Shown: positions 19,406-29,271 of the stretch, one piece after another
How the letters are laid out: each line of letters opens with the position of its first letter
Numbering within the stretch: position 1 is the first letter of the stretch
Assembly: GCF_027483985.1 (NCBI RefSeq)
Contig: NZ_JAIXTJ010000020.1
Location: 205,842-269,841, forward strand
From: Flavobacterium sp.
GTDB taxonomy: Bacteria > Bacteroidota > Bacteroidia > Flavobacteriales > Flavobacteriaceae
DNA: 64,000 bases
Direction: 5' to 3'
Notes under the pieces: generated by a model
What the model was told of the DNA's origin: nothing
The model's database searches: none
What the model saw: only the letters and a program-made list of their open reading frames with translations
Position numbers and translations under genes: made by a program

Positions 19406-19442
19406 AATCCTTTATCTTGTTTCTTAATTAATCTTTATTTTA

Positions 19443-22400
19443 CTAGGTATTTCTAACTTTAACGTGGTAGATAACGTTTGGTTTTGTACCAACATGCTCT
19501 AATAAATGATACATTCTTTTATCTTCAAGTAATTCTGCTACTTTAGATTCTTTATCATTTACATCACCAAATATCATTGCTCCAGATGAACAAGCATTTG
19601 AACACGCAGTTTGGAATTCACCGTCTTTTATTTCTCTTCCTTCACGTTTTGCATCAAGAATTGTTTTTTGTGTCATTTGAATACACATCGAACATTTTTC
19701 CATTACTCCACGAGAACGAACGTTTACATCAGGGTTAACAACCATACGACCTAAATCATCATTCATATGGAAATCAAACTCATCATTATTGTTATACAAG
19801 AACCAGTTAAAACGACGTACTTTATAAGGACAGTTGTTTGCACAGTAACGAGTACCAACACATCTGTTGTAAGCCATTTGATTTTGACCTTGACGACCAT
19901 GAGAAGTAGCAGCTACCGGACAAACTGTTTCACAAGGTGCGTGATTACAGTGTTGACACATAACAGGCTGGAAAGCTACTTGAGGATTGTCTGCTGGACT
20001 TTCCATCTGGCCAAATCCGCCTAACGAACCTTTATCTCCGAATAAACCGTCAAATTCTTCTTTTTTCTTGTTGTCGCCAGCAAAAGTATCTTCAGAAGAA
20101 TAATATCTATCGATACGCAACCAGTGCATATCACGACTTCTTCTAACTTCAGATTTACCAACTACAGGCACATTATTTTCAGCGTGACAAGCAATAACAC
20201 AAGCTCCACATCCTGTACAAGCATTTAAATCAATTGATAAATTAAAGTGATGCCCTGTTGATCTGTCGAAAGATTCCCATAAATCAACTTTAGTTGCTTC
20301 AACTTCTTTATGATCTAAAGAAACCATTGGAACAGGATTCCATTCTTTACTATCTTTTGCAGTATTAAAAATTTCTAATGTTGTTTCTTTAACAATGTCA
20401 CCTCTACCCATTAAGGTCTTTTGAGATTGAACACATGCAAATTCATGCTCACCACTTCCTTTAGAAATAGTAACCGCTTGCACATTGTTAAAATTATTAT
20501 AGAATGCATAAGCATTAATACCAACTTGCATCTCTTCTTTCAATGCTGCCTTTTTACCGTATCCTAATGCTAAACCTAAAGTACCTTTAGCTTGTCCAGG
20601 TTGAACAATTACCGGAACATTTTCAATTTTAACACCATTAACGTTTAATGTAGCATAACTTCCGTTAAGACCACCATTTGCAACAATCTTGTTTTCTAAT
20701 TCAAGTTTTTCAGCATCAAATTGAGAAACAGTTACATAGTTATCCCAAGATACTCTTGTAATTGGATCTGGAAACTCTTGTAACCAAGGATTATTTGCTT
20801 GTTGACCATCACCTAATCCTACTTTAGTATATAAAACTAACTCAAAACCTTGAGCTGGCTTAGACTGCGCTAAAGCAGAAGCTGCGCCAGAGTAATCAGC
20901 TGTACCACCACTTAAAGTATTTAATGAAGTAACAAAAACTCCATCATGTAAAACTTTATTCCAAGATGCACCACTAGTATAAGCAACAGAATTGCCTTTA
21001 ATGTAATCATAGTATGTTCCTGCAATTCCATTCCAAGACATTAGTGATTCTTGAAATTGTTTCGTACTGAATAATGGACGAATAGTAGGCTGAACTAAAG
21101 AATAAGTACCTTTAGTTAAAGTTAAATCATTCCAAGACTCTAAATAATGTGGAGTTGCCGCTGCTATTGTAGAAAGTTCGGCTGTTTCATCTTCTTTCAT
21201 AGAAAAAGAAACAGATGTTTTCACTTTCTTCAAACCATCTACAAATGATTTACTATTTGATAAAGTGTACACCGGATTAACACCGCTCATAATAAGCGTA
21301 TGAACTGAACCAGCATTCATATCTGAAATTAACTGTGCAACTTTTTCATTAGAACCTTTTCTAATAAGTCTTGTCCCGGCAGTTAATAAAGCTTCACTTT
21401 TTAAAACTTGATTGATAGCAAAGACTAACAATTGTGCATTTTTATCTTGAATACCACAAACTAAAAGTCCTTTGCTTCCAGCAGACTTTAATTGATTCGC
21501 TGCTTTAACAACTTCCACTTCATTTTCAATTTTAGAAATTGAAACAGACGCACCAGTTATAACAGAATATATTTTTAGTAAAGCTAATTTTTGATTAGCT
21601 ACAGTCATCGGTACTCTCTTATCAGCAGCAGCACCAGATAAAGTCATATTTGCTTCAAATTGAAAATGCTTAGACATTTTTCCAGCTTGAGGAATTCTTC
21701 CTTTAGCATATCCAGCATCAAAACCACCACCTTGCCAATCACCTAAGAAATCAGCACCAATAGAAACGATTGTATTTGCTTTTGAAAAATCGTAATCTGC
21801 TAATCCTCTTTCACCATAAACTAGTTCAAAAGCATCAACTGCTGCAGATTCAGAAACCGCATCATACACAACGTGTTTTGCAGTTGGATTTTTAGAAATA
21901 AAATCAGAAATTAATCTTTCAGTAGAAGGACTTGCCAAAGTGCTTGTAAGTAAAACCACTTGCTTTCCAGAAGACTTAGCTTCTGAAAGACTAGCTTTAA
22001 CTCTAGCATCTACTTCTTTCCAAGTAGATGACTTTGCATCAACTTTTGGACCTTTTAAACGCATACTATCATATAATGATAATACTGAAGCGTGTACTCT
22101 CGCGTTAGCAGCGAATTTAGCACCATCAATAGCGTTATTTTCAATTTTGATTGGACGACCTTCTCTTGTTTTAACTAAAAGGTTTGCAAAATCAAATCCG
22201 TCAAACATAGTAGTTGCATAAAAATCAGCAACACCAGGAATAATTGTATCTGGCTGAACTACGTAAGGAATTGATTTGTGAACAGGACCTTCACAAGCAG
22301 CCAATGATGCAGCTGCAGTTGTAAAACCTACGTACTTTAAGAAATCACGACGAGTAGTTGATGAAGAAGATAATGAACTATTAGCTAAAAACTCATCCGT

Positions 22401-22502
22401 AGGGATTTGTTCCACAAATTCATTAGTTCTAAGCGTCTCAACAATAGAACTATTTTCGTTTAGTTCCTCAACACTTTTCCAGTATTTTTTGTTAGATGAC
22501 AT
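19443..22502 (-). CDS. actB: Alternative complex III iron-sulfur/molybdopterin-like subunit ActB
   Basis: This 1019-residue periplasmic subunit fuses a molybdopterin-oxidoreductase-like region (about 80-720), which in this family carries no molybdenum, to a ferredoxin-like domain. A twin-arginine-type signal, TTRRDFLKYVGFTTAAASL, is near 51-69 and is followed at once by ACEGP. This is the internal 'TAT-variant' arrangement of ActB, with a possible lipid-anchor cysteine. Iron-sulfur motifs are CTGCGACVIACH near 759, CQHCNHAPCETVCP near 847, CVGTRYCANNCP near 882 and a final set around CSMCIQ to CSNACSS. It moves electrons from menaquinol at ActC towards the haems. It lies 32 bases from actA. 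Confidence 0.95.
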   Translation of the reverse strand: MSSNKKYWKSVEELNENSSIVETLRTNEFVEQIPTDEFLANSSLSSSSTTRRDFLKYVGFTTAAASLAACEGPVHKSIPYVVQPDTIIPGVADFYATTMFDGFDFANLLVKTREGRPIKIENNAIDGAKFAANARVHASVLSLYDSMRLKGPKVDAKSSTWKEVDARVKASLSEAKSSGKQVVLLTSTLASPSTERLISDFISKNPTAKHVVYDAVSESAAVDAFELVYGERGLADYDFSKANTIVSIGADFLGDWQGGGFDAGYAKGRIPQAGKMSKHFQFEANMTLSGAAADKRVPMTVANQKLALLKIYSVITGASVSISKIENEVEVVKAANQLKSAGSKGLLVCGIQDKNAQLLVFAINQVLKSEALLTAGTRLIRKGSNEKVAQLISDMNAGSVHTLIMSGVNPVYTLSNSKSFVDGLKKVKTSVSFSMKEDETAELSTIAAATPHYLESWNDLTLTKGTYSLVQPTIRPLFSTKQFQESLMSWNGIAGTYYDYIKGNSVAYTSGASWNKVLHDGVFVTSLNTLSGGTADYSGAASALAQSKPAQGFELVLYTKVGLGDGQQANNPWLQEFPDPITRVSWDNYVTVSQFDAEKLELENKIVANGGLNGSYATLNVNGVKIENVPVIVQPGQAKGTLGLALGYGKKAALKEEMQVGINAYAFYNNFNNVQAVTISKGSGEHEFACVQSQKTLMGRGDIVKETTLEIFNTAKDSKEWNPVPMVSLDHKEVEATKVDLWESFDRSTGHHFNLSIDLNACTGCGACVIACHAENNVPVVGKSEVRRSRDMHWLRIDRYYSSEDTFAGDNKKKEEFDGLFGDKGSLGGFGQMESPADNPQVAFQPVMCQHCNHAPCETVCPVAATSHGRQGQNQMAYNRCVGTRYCANNCPYKVRRFNWFLYNNNDEFDFHMNDDLGRMVVNPDVNVRSRGVMEKCSMCIQMTQKTILDAKREGREIKDGEFQTACSNACSSGAMIFGDVNDKESKVAELLEDKRMYHLLEHVGTKPNVIYHVKVRNT

Positions 22503-22534
22503 CGTATATAAATATTAGCTTCTTAATAATTTGA

Positions 22535-23881
22535 TTAATAGTGACATTTACCACATTCTAAACCTCCCATTTGTGCTGCAGTCAATTTGTCTACACCATA
22601 TTTTTTAGAAAGTTCTTTGTGAATTTTATCGTAGTATGCATTTCCTTCCATTTTAACATCGGTTTTTCGGTGACAATCGATACACCATCCCATTGTTAAA
22701 GGAGCGAATTGCTTTTGAATTTCATAAGTTTGAACTTCACCGTGACATTTTTGACATTCAATACCACCAACAGTTACGTGTTGCGCGTGATTGAAATATG
22801 CAAAGTCTGGCAAATTGTGTATTCTAACCCACTTAACTGGCTCAGTTTTTCCAGTATATTTCTGAGTGCTTTGATCCCAACCAACTGCTTTGTACAATTT
22901 CTGAATCTCTTTATCATAAAAAGCTTTTGAATACTCTTCAGTAGCAGTAGTATCTGAAACTTCTGCAATATTTTTGTGACAGTTCATACATACATTTAAT
23001 GAAGGAATACCCGCATGCTTGCTTACCCTCGCAGATGAGTGACAGTATTTACAATCAATACCATTACTACCAGCATGAATTCTATGAGAATAATGAATTG
23101 GCTGCACCGGAGCATAATCTTGATCAACACCAACCTGCATTAAAAATCCATAAACAAAATAACCACTTGCTAGCAATAATAAAATTGCAGATACCAGCAC
23201 TAAAAATTGATTTTTTGCGAATGCTTTCCAAAGTGGAATAGTTTTCACCTTTTCAGCAACTTCAATACCATTAGCTTTTGCAACTTTAGTCAACACATTG
23301 TTTACTAAAAACAACATAACAACTAAGATTAGCATAACAAAAGCTAAAGCCCCTAAAATAATATTGTTTGAAAGACCACTGTCATCCGACTTAACAACAC
23401 CAGGCACACCAGCAGGAACTGGCGGCTCTGCTTTAGGTTCGTTAGTATAAGCAATGATATTATCAATATCTGCAGTTGACAAATTTGGAAATGCAGTCAT
23501 TACTGCTTTATTATTTTCCTCATAAACTTTTACAGCTTTTGCATCACCAGATTTGATTAAGGCAGAACTGTTATTAATCCACTTGTACAACCAAGGCATA
23601 TCATATTTTGCAGATATACCTCTAAGAGCTGGACCTGTCATTTTTCTATCTAAGTTATGACACGCTGCACAATTTGCATTGAATAACTCTTTCCCTTTTG
23701 CAGCGTCACCTCCAGCTGTTGCCGCAGGCGCACTTGCTGCCGCAGCTGGCGCTGCTGCAGGATCAGCCGCAGGTGTTGCCGCCGCATCTTGTGCAAATGA
23801 AGAAAAAGAAAAACTCAGCAATAAAGCTAATCCGAATGCATAGATTCTTGAAATCGAACTATGGTTACCCACTTTTTTCAT
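22535..23881 (-). CDS. actA: Alternative complex III multihaem cytochrome ActA with extra N-terminal cytochrome c domain
   Basis: A signal peptide (residues 1-30) is followed by an Ala/Pro-rich linker. Then comes a single-haem cytochrome c domain with CAACH near 70-74, a membrane segment (NNIILGALAFVMLILVVMLF, about 172-191), a second hydrophobic segment near 228-245, and the classic pentahaem domain. The five pentahaem sites are CKYCH 277, CMNCH 297, CQKCH 376, CIDCH 400 and CGKCH 443. That makes six CxxCH sites, compared with five in minimal ActA. The extra domain on its flexible linker could carry electrons to the oxidase; this is inference. It is the first gene of the operon. Confidence 0.94.
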   Translation of the reverse strand: MKKVGNHSSISRIYAFGLALLLSFSFSSFAQDAAATPAADPAAAPAAAASAPAATAGGDAAKGKELFNANCAACHNLDRKMTGPALRGISAKYDMPWLYKWINNSSALIKSGDAKAVKVYEENNKAVMTAFPNLSTADIDNIIAYTNEPKAEPPVPAGVPGVVKSDDSGLSNNIILGALAFVMLILVVMLFLVNNVLTKVAKANGIEVAEKVKTIPLWKAFAKNQFLVLVSAILLLLASGYFVYGFLMQVGVDQDYAPVQPIHYSHRIHAGSNGIDCKYCHSSARVSKHAGIPSLNVCMNCHKNIAEVSDTTATEEYSKAFYDKEIQKLYKAVGWDQSTQKYTGKTEPVKWVRIHNLPDFAYFNHAQHVTVGGIECQKCHGEVQTYEIQKQFAPLTMGWCIDCHRKTDVKMEGNAYYDKIHKELSKKYGVDKLTAAQMGGLECGKCHY

Positions 23882-23968
23882 ATTATAAATGATTATCGAC
23901 TAAATTTTGGTATGGTTTTTTCTATAATACGAATAAACTAACCAAATTACTTTTTTTAAAAACTTGAG

Positions 23969-23976
23969 CAAAAATA
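23969..23976 (-). promoter_or_regulatory. Candidate promoter of the act-cta operon
   Basis: The minus strand reads TATTTTTG, an exact TAnnTTTG match, 88 bases before the actA start. It implies an untranslated leader of about 80 bases for this large respiratory operon. Confidence 0.5.
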
Positions 23977-24074
23977 CGATTTAAGAACTATTCTCAAAAC
24001 CATAAATATATCTTAATTATTAATTTATATTAATTCTAAATAACTTTTAATTTTACACCTATAACTTTATCTAT

Positions 24075-24082
24075 TACATTTG
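24075..24082 (+). promoter_or_regulatory. Candidate promoter of the SPOR-protein gene
   Basis: TACATTTG matches TAnnTTTG and ends 18 bases before the ATG at 24101. It overlaps the longer in-frame extension of the reading frame (from 24080), which argues for the later start codon. Confidence 0.55.
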
Positions 24083-24100
24083 CATAAAAATCAAATCATT

Positions 24101-24493
24101 ATGAACTATTTCACAGAAAAAAATTCCTTAAAACTACTATTTTTGACTCTTTGTTTATTCAATATTAATTCTATAAAATCACAAAATGTTGTTGTCAATC
24201 AAGACTTAAAATTTGAACAGTTACTAAATGAAAAAAGAAAAGTAAACTCCTCAATAACAATAAACAACAGATATAAAATTCAAATTTTTAATGGTAATAG
24301 TGAGGCTTCTAAAAAAACTTTGATACAATTCAAAAAAGAGAACAAAAGCTATGACGCAACCATAATTTTTAATACGCCATTCTATAAGGTTTGGGTAGGA
24401 AATTTTAAAACAAGAATTGAAGCTGAACGAAATTTAAACTTATTAAAGAAAAAATATCCAAATGCAATTTTAATTAAGCCTTCTAAAATTTAA
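24101..24493 (+). CDS. Small exported SPOR-domain protein
   Basis: This is a 130-residue protein starting at MNYFTEK. A signal peptide (LKLLFLTLCLFNINSIKSQ) is followed by a single domain of about 75 residues. RYKIQIFNGNSEASKKTLIQ and YKVWVGNFKTRIEAERNL carry the alternating pattern of the SPOR fold. SPOR domains bind denuded glycan strands of peptidoglycan at division sites. The protein is almost only this domain. It stands alone, divergent from actA and convergent with infB, sharing a two-way terminator with infB. Confidence 0.82.
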   Translation: MNYFTEKNSLKLLFLTLCLFNINSIKSQNVVVNQDLKFEQLLNEKRKVNSSITINNRYKIQIFNGNSEASKKTLIQFKKENKSYDATIIFNTPFYKVWVGNFKTRIEAERNLNLLKKKYPNAILIKPSKI

Positions 24494-24495
24494 AC

Positions 24496-24526
24496 AAAAA
24501 AAATCCCGATTAACTCGGGATTTTTT
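24496..24526. terminator. Bidirectional terminator between SPOR gene and infB
   Basis: The stem AAAATCCCGA/TCGGGATTTT (24500-24509 with 24515-24524) has a five-base loop, an A-run before and a T-run after. It therefore works for both converging transcripts. Confidence 0.9.
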
Positions 24527-24538
24527 ATTTGAACTAAT

Positions 24539-27343
24539 TTATTTCAGCTTTTTCTTAACTTCAACTTCTTGGAACGCCTCAATAATATCAAGCTGCTCTA
24601 TTTCGTTGTAGTTTTTAATTTGGATACCACAATCATATCCTTTCGAAACTTCTTTTACATCGTCTTTAAAACGCTTCAGAGCCGTTAACTCACCTGTAAA
24701 TATAACTACTCCTTCACGGATAATACGGATTCTAGAATTTCTAAAGATTTTACCATCTGTTACCATACATCCTGCAATTGTACCCACTTTAGAAATCTTG
24801 AATGTTTCACGAATTTCTGCCGTACCTGTAATTTCTTCTTTCAACTCTGGAGATAACATACCTTCCATTGCGTCTTTTAAGTCATCAATTGCATCATAGA
24901 TAATTGAATAGTTTCTGATATCAATCTCTTCTTTATCGGCAAGTTGTCTTGCGTTTCCAGCAGGACGAACATTAAATCCGATAATGATCGCATCTGAAGC
25001 TGAAGCCAACATAACATCGGTTTCAGTAATTGCTCCAACTCCTTTATGGATGATATTAATTTGAATCTCTTCAGTAGATAATTTGGTGAAAGAGTTAGAC
25101 AATGCTTCTACAGAACCATCAACATCTCCTTTTAATATAATATTTAATTCTTTAAATTGTCCTAGAGCAATACGACGACCAATTTCTGCCAAAGTAATAT
25201 GACGTTGTGTTCTCACAGATTGCTCGCGCATTAACTGTGTTCTCTTCGCTGCAATTTGTTTAGCTTCTCTTTCGTCTTCGAAAACATTAAATTTATCACC
25301 TGCAGTAGGAGCACCATCTAAACCAAGAATAGACATAGGTGTTGAAGGGCCAGCTTCTTTAATACTGTTACCTCTTTCATCATACATTGCTTTAACCTTT
25401 CCGTGATTTTTACCTGCTAAAACATAATCACCAACTTTTAAAGTACCAGATTGAACTAAAATTGTTGAAACATATCCTCTACCTTTATCTAACTGCGCTT
25501 CAACAACTGTTCCAACCGCGGCTTTATTAGGATTTGCTTTTAAATCTAAAATTTCAGCTTCAAGCAATACTTTTTCTAAAAGTTCTTTCACACCAGTTCC
25601 TGCCTTAGCAGAAATATCGTGCGATTGATACTTTCCACCCCAATCTTCAACAAGCAAATTCATTGAAGCTAATTTCTCTTTAATTTTTTCTGGATTAGCG
25701 TGAGGCTTATCGACTTTATTAATTGCAAAAATCATTGGAACTCCTGCTGCTTGTGCGTGAGAAATTGCTTCTTTAGTTTGAGGCATAATATCATCATCGG
25801 CAGCAATTACGATAATCGCAATATCGGTAACTTGTGCACCACGAGCACGCATAGCTGTAAACGCTTCGTGACCAGGTGTATCAAGGAATGTTATTTTTTG
25901 ACCATTATCTAATTGTACTGCATATGCACCAATGTGTTGTGTAATTCCGCCCGATTCACCTGCAATAACATTTTCTTTACGAATATAATCAAGTAAAGAT
26001 GTTTTACCGTGATCTACGTGACCCATTACCGTAACAATCGGCGCTCTATTTACTAAATCTTCTTCTCTATCTTCAATTATTTCAATAGACTCTTCAAGAT
26101 CGGTTGTAATAAATTCAACTTCATAACCAAATTCATCAGCAACGATAGTTAATGTTTCGGCATCTAAACGCTGATTCATTGTCACCATAATTCCTAAAGA
26201 CATACAAGTACCGATAACTTTAGTAATTGGCACATCCATCATCGTTGCTACTTCACCAACAGTAACAAACTCGGTTACTTTGATTGTTTTGCTACCTTCA
26301 TCTAATGCTCTTTGCTCATCATCTGAACGTTGACGGTGTGTATCTCTTTTATCTCTTCTATATTTAGCTGCCTTAGATTTAGAACCTTTACCTTGAAGTC
26401 TTTCAAGTGTTTCTTTAATTTGGTTTTTAACCTCTTCTTCTGTAGGCTCAACTTTTTGAACAATAGCTGGTCGATTTCCTTTTTGGAAACCTCCTCCACC
26501 TGGCTTGTTAGCCGTGAATTTATTTCCACCTGTACCTGCTGGTTTATTTGGACCGCCTTGGTTATTTCCTCCCGCATTTCCTGGACGAGCTTCACCTGGT
26601 TTTGGTGGAATTCTTTTTCTTTTATTTTTGTTAGGATCAACTTTGTTTGCACTATTGATCTTAGGTGGCGTGGTTTTTTTAGGTTTGTTAAACTGAGATA
26701 AATCAATTTTTTGACCTGTTAAAGTTGGACCCGAAAGATTTTGATATTGTGTAGTATGCGTTTCATCAACAGCAGGAGTTGCTTCTGCAACCTTTTCAAC
26801 TTTTGGAGTTTCAACTTTTACTGGCTTTTCAACTGCAACATCCTCTTTAGGCACTATTTTAACTTCAGCAACCACAGTTTTTTCTTTAACCGGCTCTGGT
26901 TTTTCATTTACAGCAGCTGGTTTTTCTTCAACTTTTTGTTCTGATTTTACGCTTTCAGATTTATTAGCAACAATTGGCTTAGGGTCTAAATCAATTTTGC
27001 CAACTTGTTTAGGACCAGAAACTACAGCTTTAGCTTTAATTACTTCAAGACGTTGACGCTCTTCTTCAACTTTTCTTTTGTCTTCAATTTCTTTCTCTCT
27101 TTCAAGACGAAGCGCTTCTTTTTCTTTCTTAATTTCTTCGCTAACTCCTTTAGACGCCTCTTTATTGCCTTTGTCTCCGGCAAATTGATTTTGTAGAATA
27201 TCAAACTCTTTATCAGATATCTTAGCGTTTGGATTTGCGTCAATAGCAATTCCTTTATCCTTAAGATAATCGACAGCTCTCTCTAACGAAATATTTAATT
27301 CCCTTAAAACTTTGTTTATTCTAATATTTCTTTCTTCAGACAT
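24539..27343 (-). CDS. infB: Translation initiation factor IF-2
   Basis: IF-2 is the GTPase that places initiator tRNA on the ribosome. The 934-residue protein has an IF2_N domain at the start ([20 protein letters not shown]) and a long charged Lys/Glu/Pro/Gly-rich linker (about 65-345). The GTPase domain follows, with GHVDHGKTS near 439, DTPGHEAF and NKVD, then domains II-IV ([19 protein letters not shown]). The linker is low-complexity and gives rise to spurious long open frames on both strands. It is the third gene of rimP-nusA-infB, 40 bases after nusA. Confidence 0.97.
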   Translation of the reverse strand: MSEERNIRINKVLRELNISLERAVDYLKDKGIAIDANPNAKISDKEFDILQNQFAGDKGNKEASKGVSEEIKKEKEALRLEREKEIEDKRKVEEERQRLEVIKAKAVVSGPKQVGKIDLDPKPIVANKSESVKSEQKVEEKPAAVNEKPEPVKEKTVVAEVKIVPKEDVAVEKPVKVETPKVEKVAEATPAVDETHTTQYQNLSGPTLTGQKIDLSQFNKPKKTTPPKINSANKVDPNKNKRKRIPPKPGEARPGNAGGNNQGGPNKPAGTGGNKFTANKPGGGGFQKGNRPAIVQKVEPTEEEVKNQIKETLERLQGKGSKSKAAKYRRDKRDTHRQRSDDEQRALDEGSKTIKVTEFVTVGEVATMMDVPITKVIGTCMSLGIMVTMNQRLDAETLTIVADEFGYEVEFITTDLEESIEIIEDREEDLVNRAPIVTVMGHVDHGKTSLLDYIRKENVIAGESGGITQHIGAYAVQLDNGQKITFLDTPGHEAFTAMRARGAQVTDIAIIVIAADDDIMPQTKEAISHAQAAGVPMIFAINKVDKPHANPEKIKEKLASMNLLVEDWGGKYQSHDISAKAGTGVKELLEKVLLEAEILDLKANPNKAAVGTVVEAQLDKGRGYVSTILVQSGTLKVGDYVLAGKNHGKVKAMYDERGNSIKEAGPSTPMSILGLDGAPTAGDKFNVFEDEREAKQIAAKRTQLMREQSVRTQRHITLAEIGRRIALGQFKELNIILKGDVDGSVEALSNSFTKLSTEEIQINIIHKGVGAITETDVMLASASDAIIIGFNVRPAGNARQLADKEEIDIRNYSIIYDAIDDLKDAMEGMLSPELKEEITGTAEIRETFKISKVGTIAGCMVTDGKIFRNSRIRIIREGVVIFTGELTALKRFKDDVKEVSKGYDCGIQIKNYNEIEQLDIIEAFQEVEVKKKLK

Positions 27344-27383
27344 AAAATCTTTTATAAATTCTTTTTTTTATTGGGGTGAAAAA

Positions 27384-28625
27384 TTAGTCCTCAAACTCCT
27401 CTTTCAATATGCGCATTACTTCTTGTATTGTTTCTTCTTCTAAATCAGTTCTTCTTGCTAAATCAGCTACATCTTGTTTTAAAATACTTTTGGCAGTATC
27501 CAATCCAATTTTAGCAAATTCATCAATAATCCAACCATCTATTTCATCTGAAAACTCTGTTAATTCAACATCATCATCTTCAGCTGTACTTCCTTCTCTA
27601 ATTACATCTAATTCGTATCCAGATAATTGACCTGCTAATTTAATATTTTGACCACCACGACCAATTGCTTTAGAAACTTCTTCTAATTTCAAGAAAACTT
27701 CAGCGTGCATTGTTTCTTCGTTAATTTTAACCGAAGATACTTTAGCTGGACTCAAAGCTCTTGTAATTAACAAAGAAGCGTTGGTTGTGTAATTAATAAC
27801 GTCAATATTTTCGTTTCCTAATTCACGAACAATTCCGTGAATACGTGAACCTTTCATACCAACACAAGCACCAACTGGATCGATTCTATCGTCATAAGAA
27901 TCAACAGCTACTTTTGCTTTTTCACCAGGAATTCTTACTACTTTTTTAATCATAATTAAACCGTCGAAAACTTCTGGAATTTCTTGTTCAAATAATTTTT
28001 CTAAAAACTTCTCAGAAGTTCTAGACATAATAATTTGTGGCTTATTACCTTTTAATTCAACGCTTTCAATAATTCCTTTAACATTATCTCCTTTACGGAA
28101 AAAATCAGAAGGAATCTGTTTTTCTTTAGGCAATACAATTTCATTACCTTCATCATCAACTAAAATTACAACTCTTGGACGAACGTGATGTACCTCTGCT
28201 GTATATATTTCACCGATAATATCTTTAAATTGTTTGTATAAATTTGTATTATCGTGTTCGTGGATTTTAGAAATTAAGTTTTGACGTAATGCCAAAATTG
28301 CTCTTCTTCCTAAATCTATCAATTTAACTTCTTCAGATACTTCTTCGCCAATTTCAAAATCAGGCTCTATTTTTCTAGCATCAGAAAGTGTGATTTCTAA
28401 ATGCTCTAAATCTAAATCATCATCAGCAACTACAATTCTTCTTTGCCAAATTTCCATATCTCCTTTATCAGGATTTATGATAATATCAAAATTGTCATCA
28501 GAACCATACTTCTTTTTTAAAGCATTTCTAAAAACATCTTCTAAAATCGCCATAAGCGTTACTCGATCAATAAGTTTATCATCTTTAAACTCTGAGAATG
28601 ATTCGATTAATGCAATATTTTCCAT
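27384..28625 (-). CDS. nusA: Transcription termination/antitermination factor NusA
   Basis: NusA binds RNA polymerase and modulates pausing, termination and antitermination. The 413-residue protein has the N-terminal polymerase-binding domain (about 1-125), an S1 domain (about 130-200, IGEIYTAEV and KGIIESVEL) and two KH domains (DPVGACVGMKGSRIHGIVRE, GRGGQNIKLAGQLSGYELDV). A short acidic C-terminus takes the place of the repeat domains of enterobacterial NusA, as usual in Bacteroidota. It starts 8 bases after rimP. Confidence 0.96.
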   Translation of the reverse strand: MENIALIESFSEFKDDKLIDRVTLMAILEDVFRNALKKKYGSDDNFDIIINPDKGDMEIWQRRIVVADDDLDLEHLEITLSDARKIEPDFEIGEEVSEEVKLIDLGRRAILALRQNLISKIHEHDNTNLYKQFKDIIGEIYTAEVHHVRPRVVILVDDEGNEIVLPKEKQIPSDFFRKGDNVKGIIESVELKGNKPQIIMSRTSEKFLEKLFEQEIPEVFDGLIMIKKVVRIPGEKAKVAVDSYDDRIDPVGACVGMKGSRIHGIVRELGNENIDVINYTTNASLLITRALSPAKVSSVKINEETMHAEVFLKLEEVSKAIGRGGQNIKLAGQLSGYELDVIREGSTAEDDDVELTEFSDEIDGWIIDEFAKIGLDTAKSILKQDVADLARRTDLEEETIQEVMRILKEEFED

Positions 28626-28633
28626 TATTCTAT

Positions 28634-29101
28634 TTAATTAAAATTTATTGTAACAACTGCTTCTTTTATTTCTTCGTAAGGTAAATCTAGTTGTTTAAGT
28701 ACGGTTTCCTTACCTTTACCTATCTTTTTTGGTTCTCTTGCTGACCAAGACAAACTTATTTTTTCGTCATCGGCTTTAACCAACTCAGCTTCTATTGTTT
28801 CATTTTGGGTTTTCACTTTCAAAGTTCTTCCAATATTTTTTATGTATTGTCTTTTCAACTTTAATGGCGTTCCAACTCCCACAGAGGCAACTTCTAATTC
28901 AAAATCGTGCTCTTCTCTGTCTAAATTATTTTCAACAACTCTGCTGATATCTATACAATCTTGAAGATTCACACCCTTATCACCATCCAAAGTTACAACA
29001 ATCTTGTAATTATCTGAAATTGATAAGTCTATCAAAAACATTTCTGGCTTTTCAGATAAAGCTTCGTCTAGAAGATTTGAAACCTGTTCTTTAAATGTCA
29101 T
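28634..29101 (-). CDS. rimP: Ribosome maturation factor RimP
   Basis: RimP assists maturation of the 30S subunit. The 155-residue protein from MTFKEQV shows the typical RimP order: N-terminal alpha/beta domain with [13 protein letters not shown] and [22 protein letters not shown], and a C-terminal SH3-like domain. The frame is open 12 codons further upstream. That extension would run through a perfect hairpin with a T-run (29110-29135), so I take the ATG at 29101 as the start. It is the first gene of the rimP-nusA-infB operon. Confidence 0.93.
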   Translation of the reverse strand: MTFKEQVSNLLDEALSEKPEMFLIDLSISDNYKIVVTLDGDKGVNLQDCIDISRVVENNLDREEHDFELEVASVGVGTPLKLKRQYIKNIGRTLKVKTQNETIEAELVKADDEKISLSWSAREPKKIGKGKETVLKQLDLPYEEIKEAVVTINFN

Positions 29102-29109
29102 ATTTTTAT

Positions 29110-29135
29110 AAAAAGAGGGAAGCAGTGCTTCCCTC
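29110..29135 (-). promoter_or_regulatory. Terminator-like hairpin in the rimP leader (possible attenuator)
   Basis: The perfect inverted repeat GAGGGAAGCA/TGCTTCCCTC (29115-29124 and 29126-29135) is followed on the minus strand by TTTTT, 8 bases before the rimP ATG. It lies between the operon's promoter-like element and its first codon, so it could end transcription before the operon. Confidence 0.75.
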
Positions 29136-29162
29136 ATTATTCATTTCTGTTTAACAATGGTG

Positions 29163-29170
29163 CAAATATA
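29163..29170 (-). promoter_or_regulatory. Candidate -7 element of rimP-nusA-infB
   Basis: TATATTTG on the minus strand matches TAnnTTTG and lies 62 bases before the rimP ATG. The terminator-like hairpin falls between the two. Confidence 0.55.
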
Positions 29171-29271
29171 GAAAAAAATATTTATATTAAATTCATTGAT
29201 TTTTATATTTTTTTCATACCTTTATAGTATACATAATTAATAACCTATCAATACACTAAATATAAAGTAAT

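Noticed and set aside
26302..26706. Open frames of 120-134 codons on both strands within the infB linker
   Set aside because: They are by-products of the repetitive Lys/Glu/Gly/Pro coding sequence of IF-2. Their products are low-complexity and have no start context.
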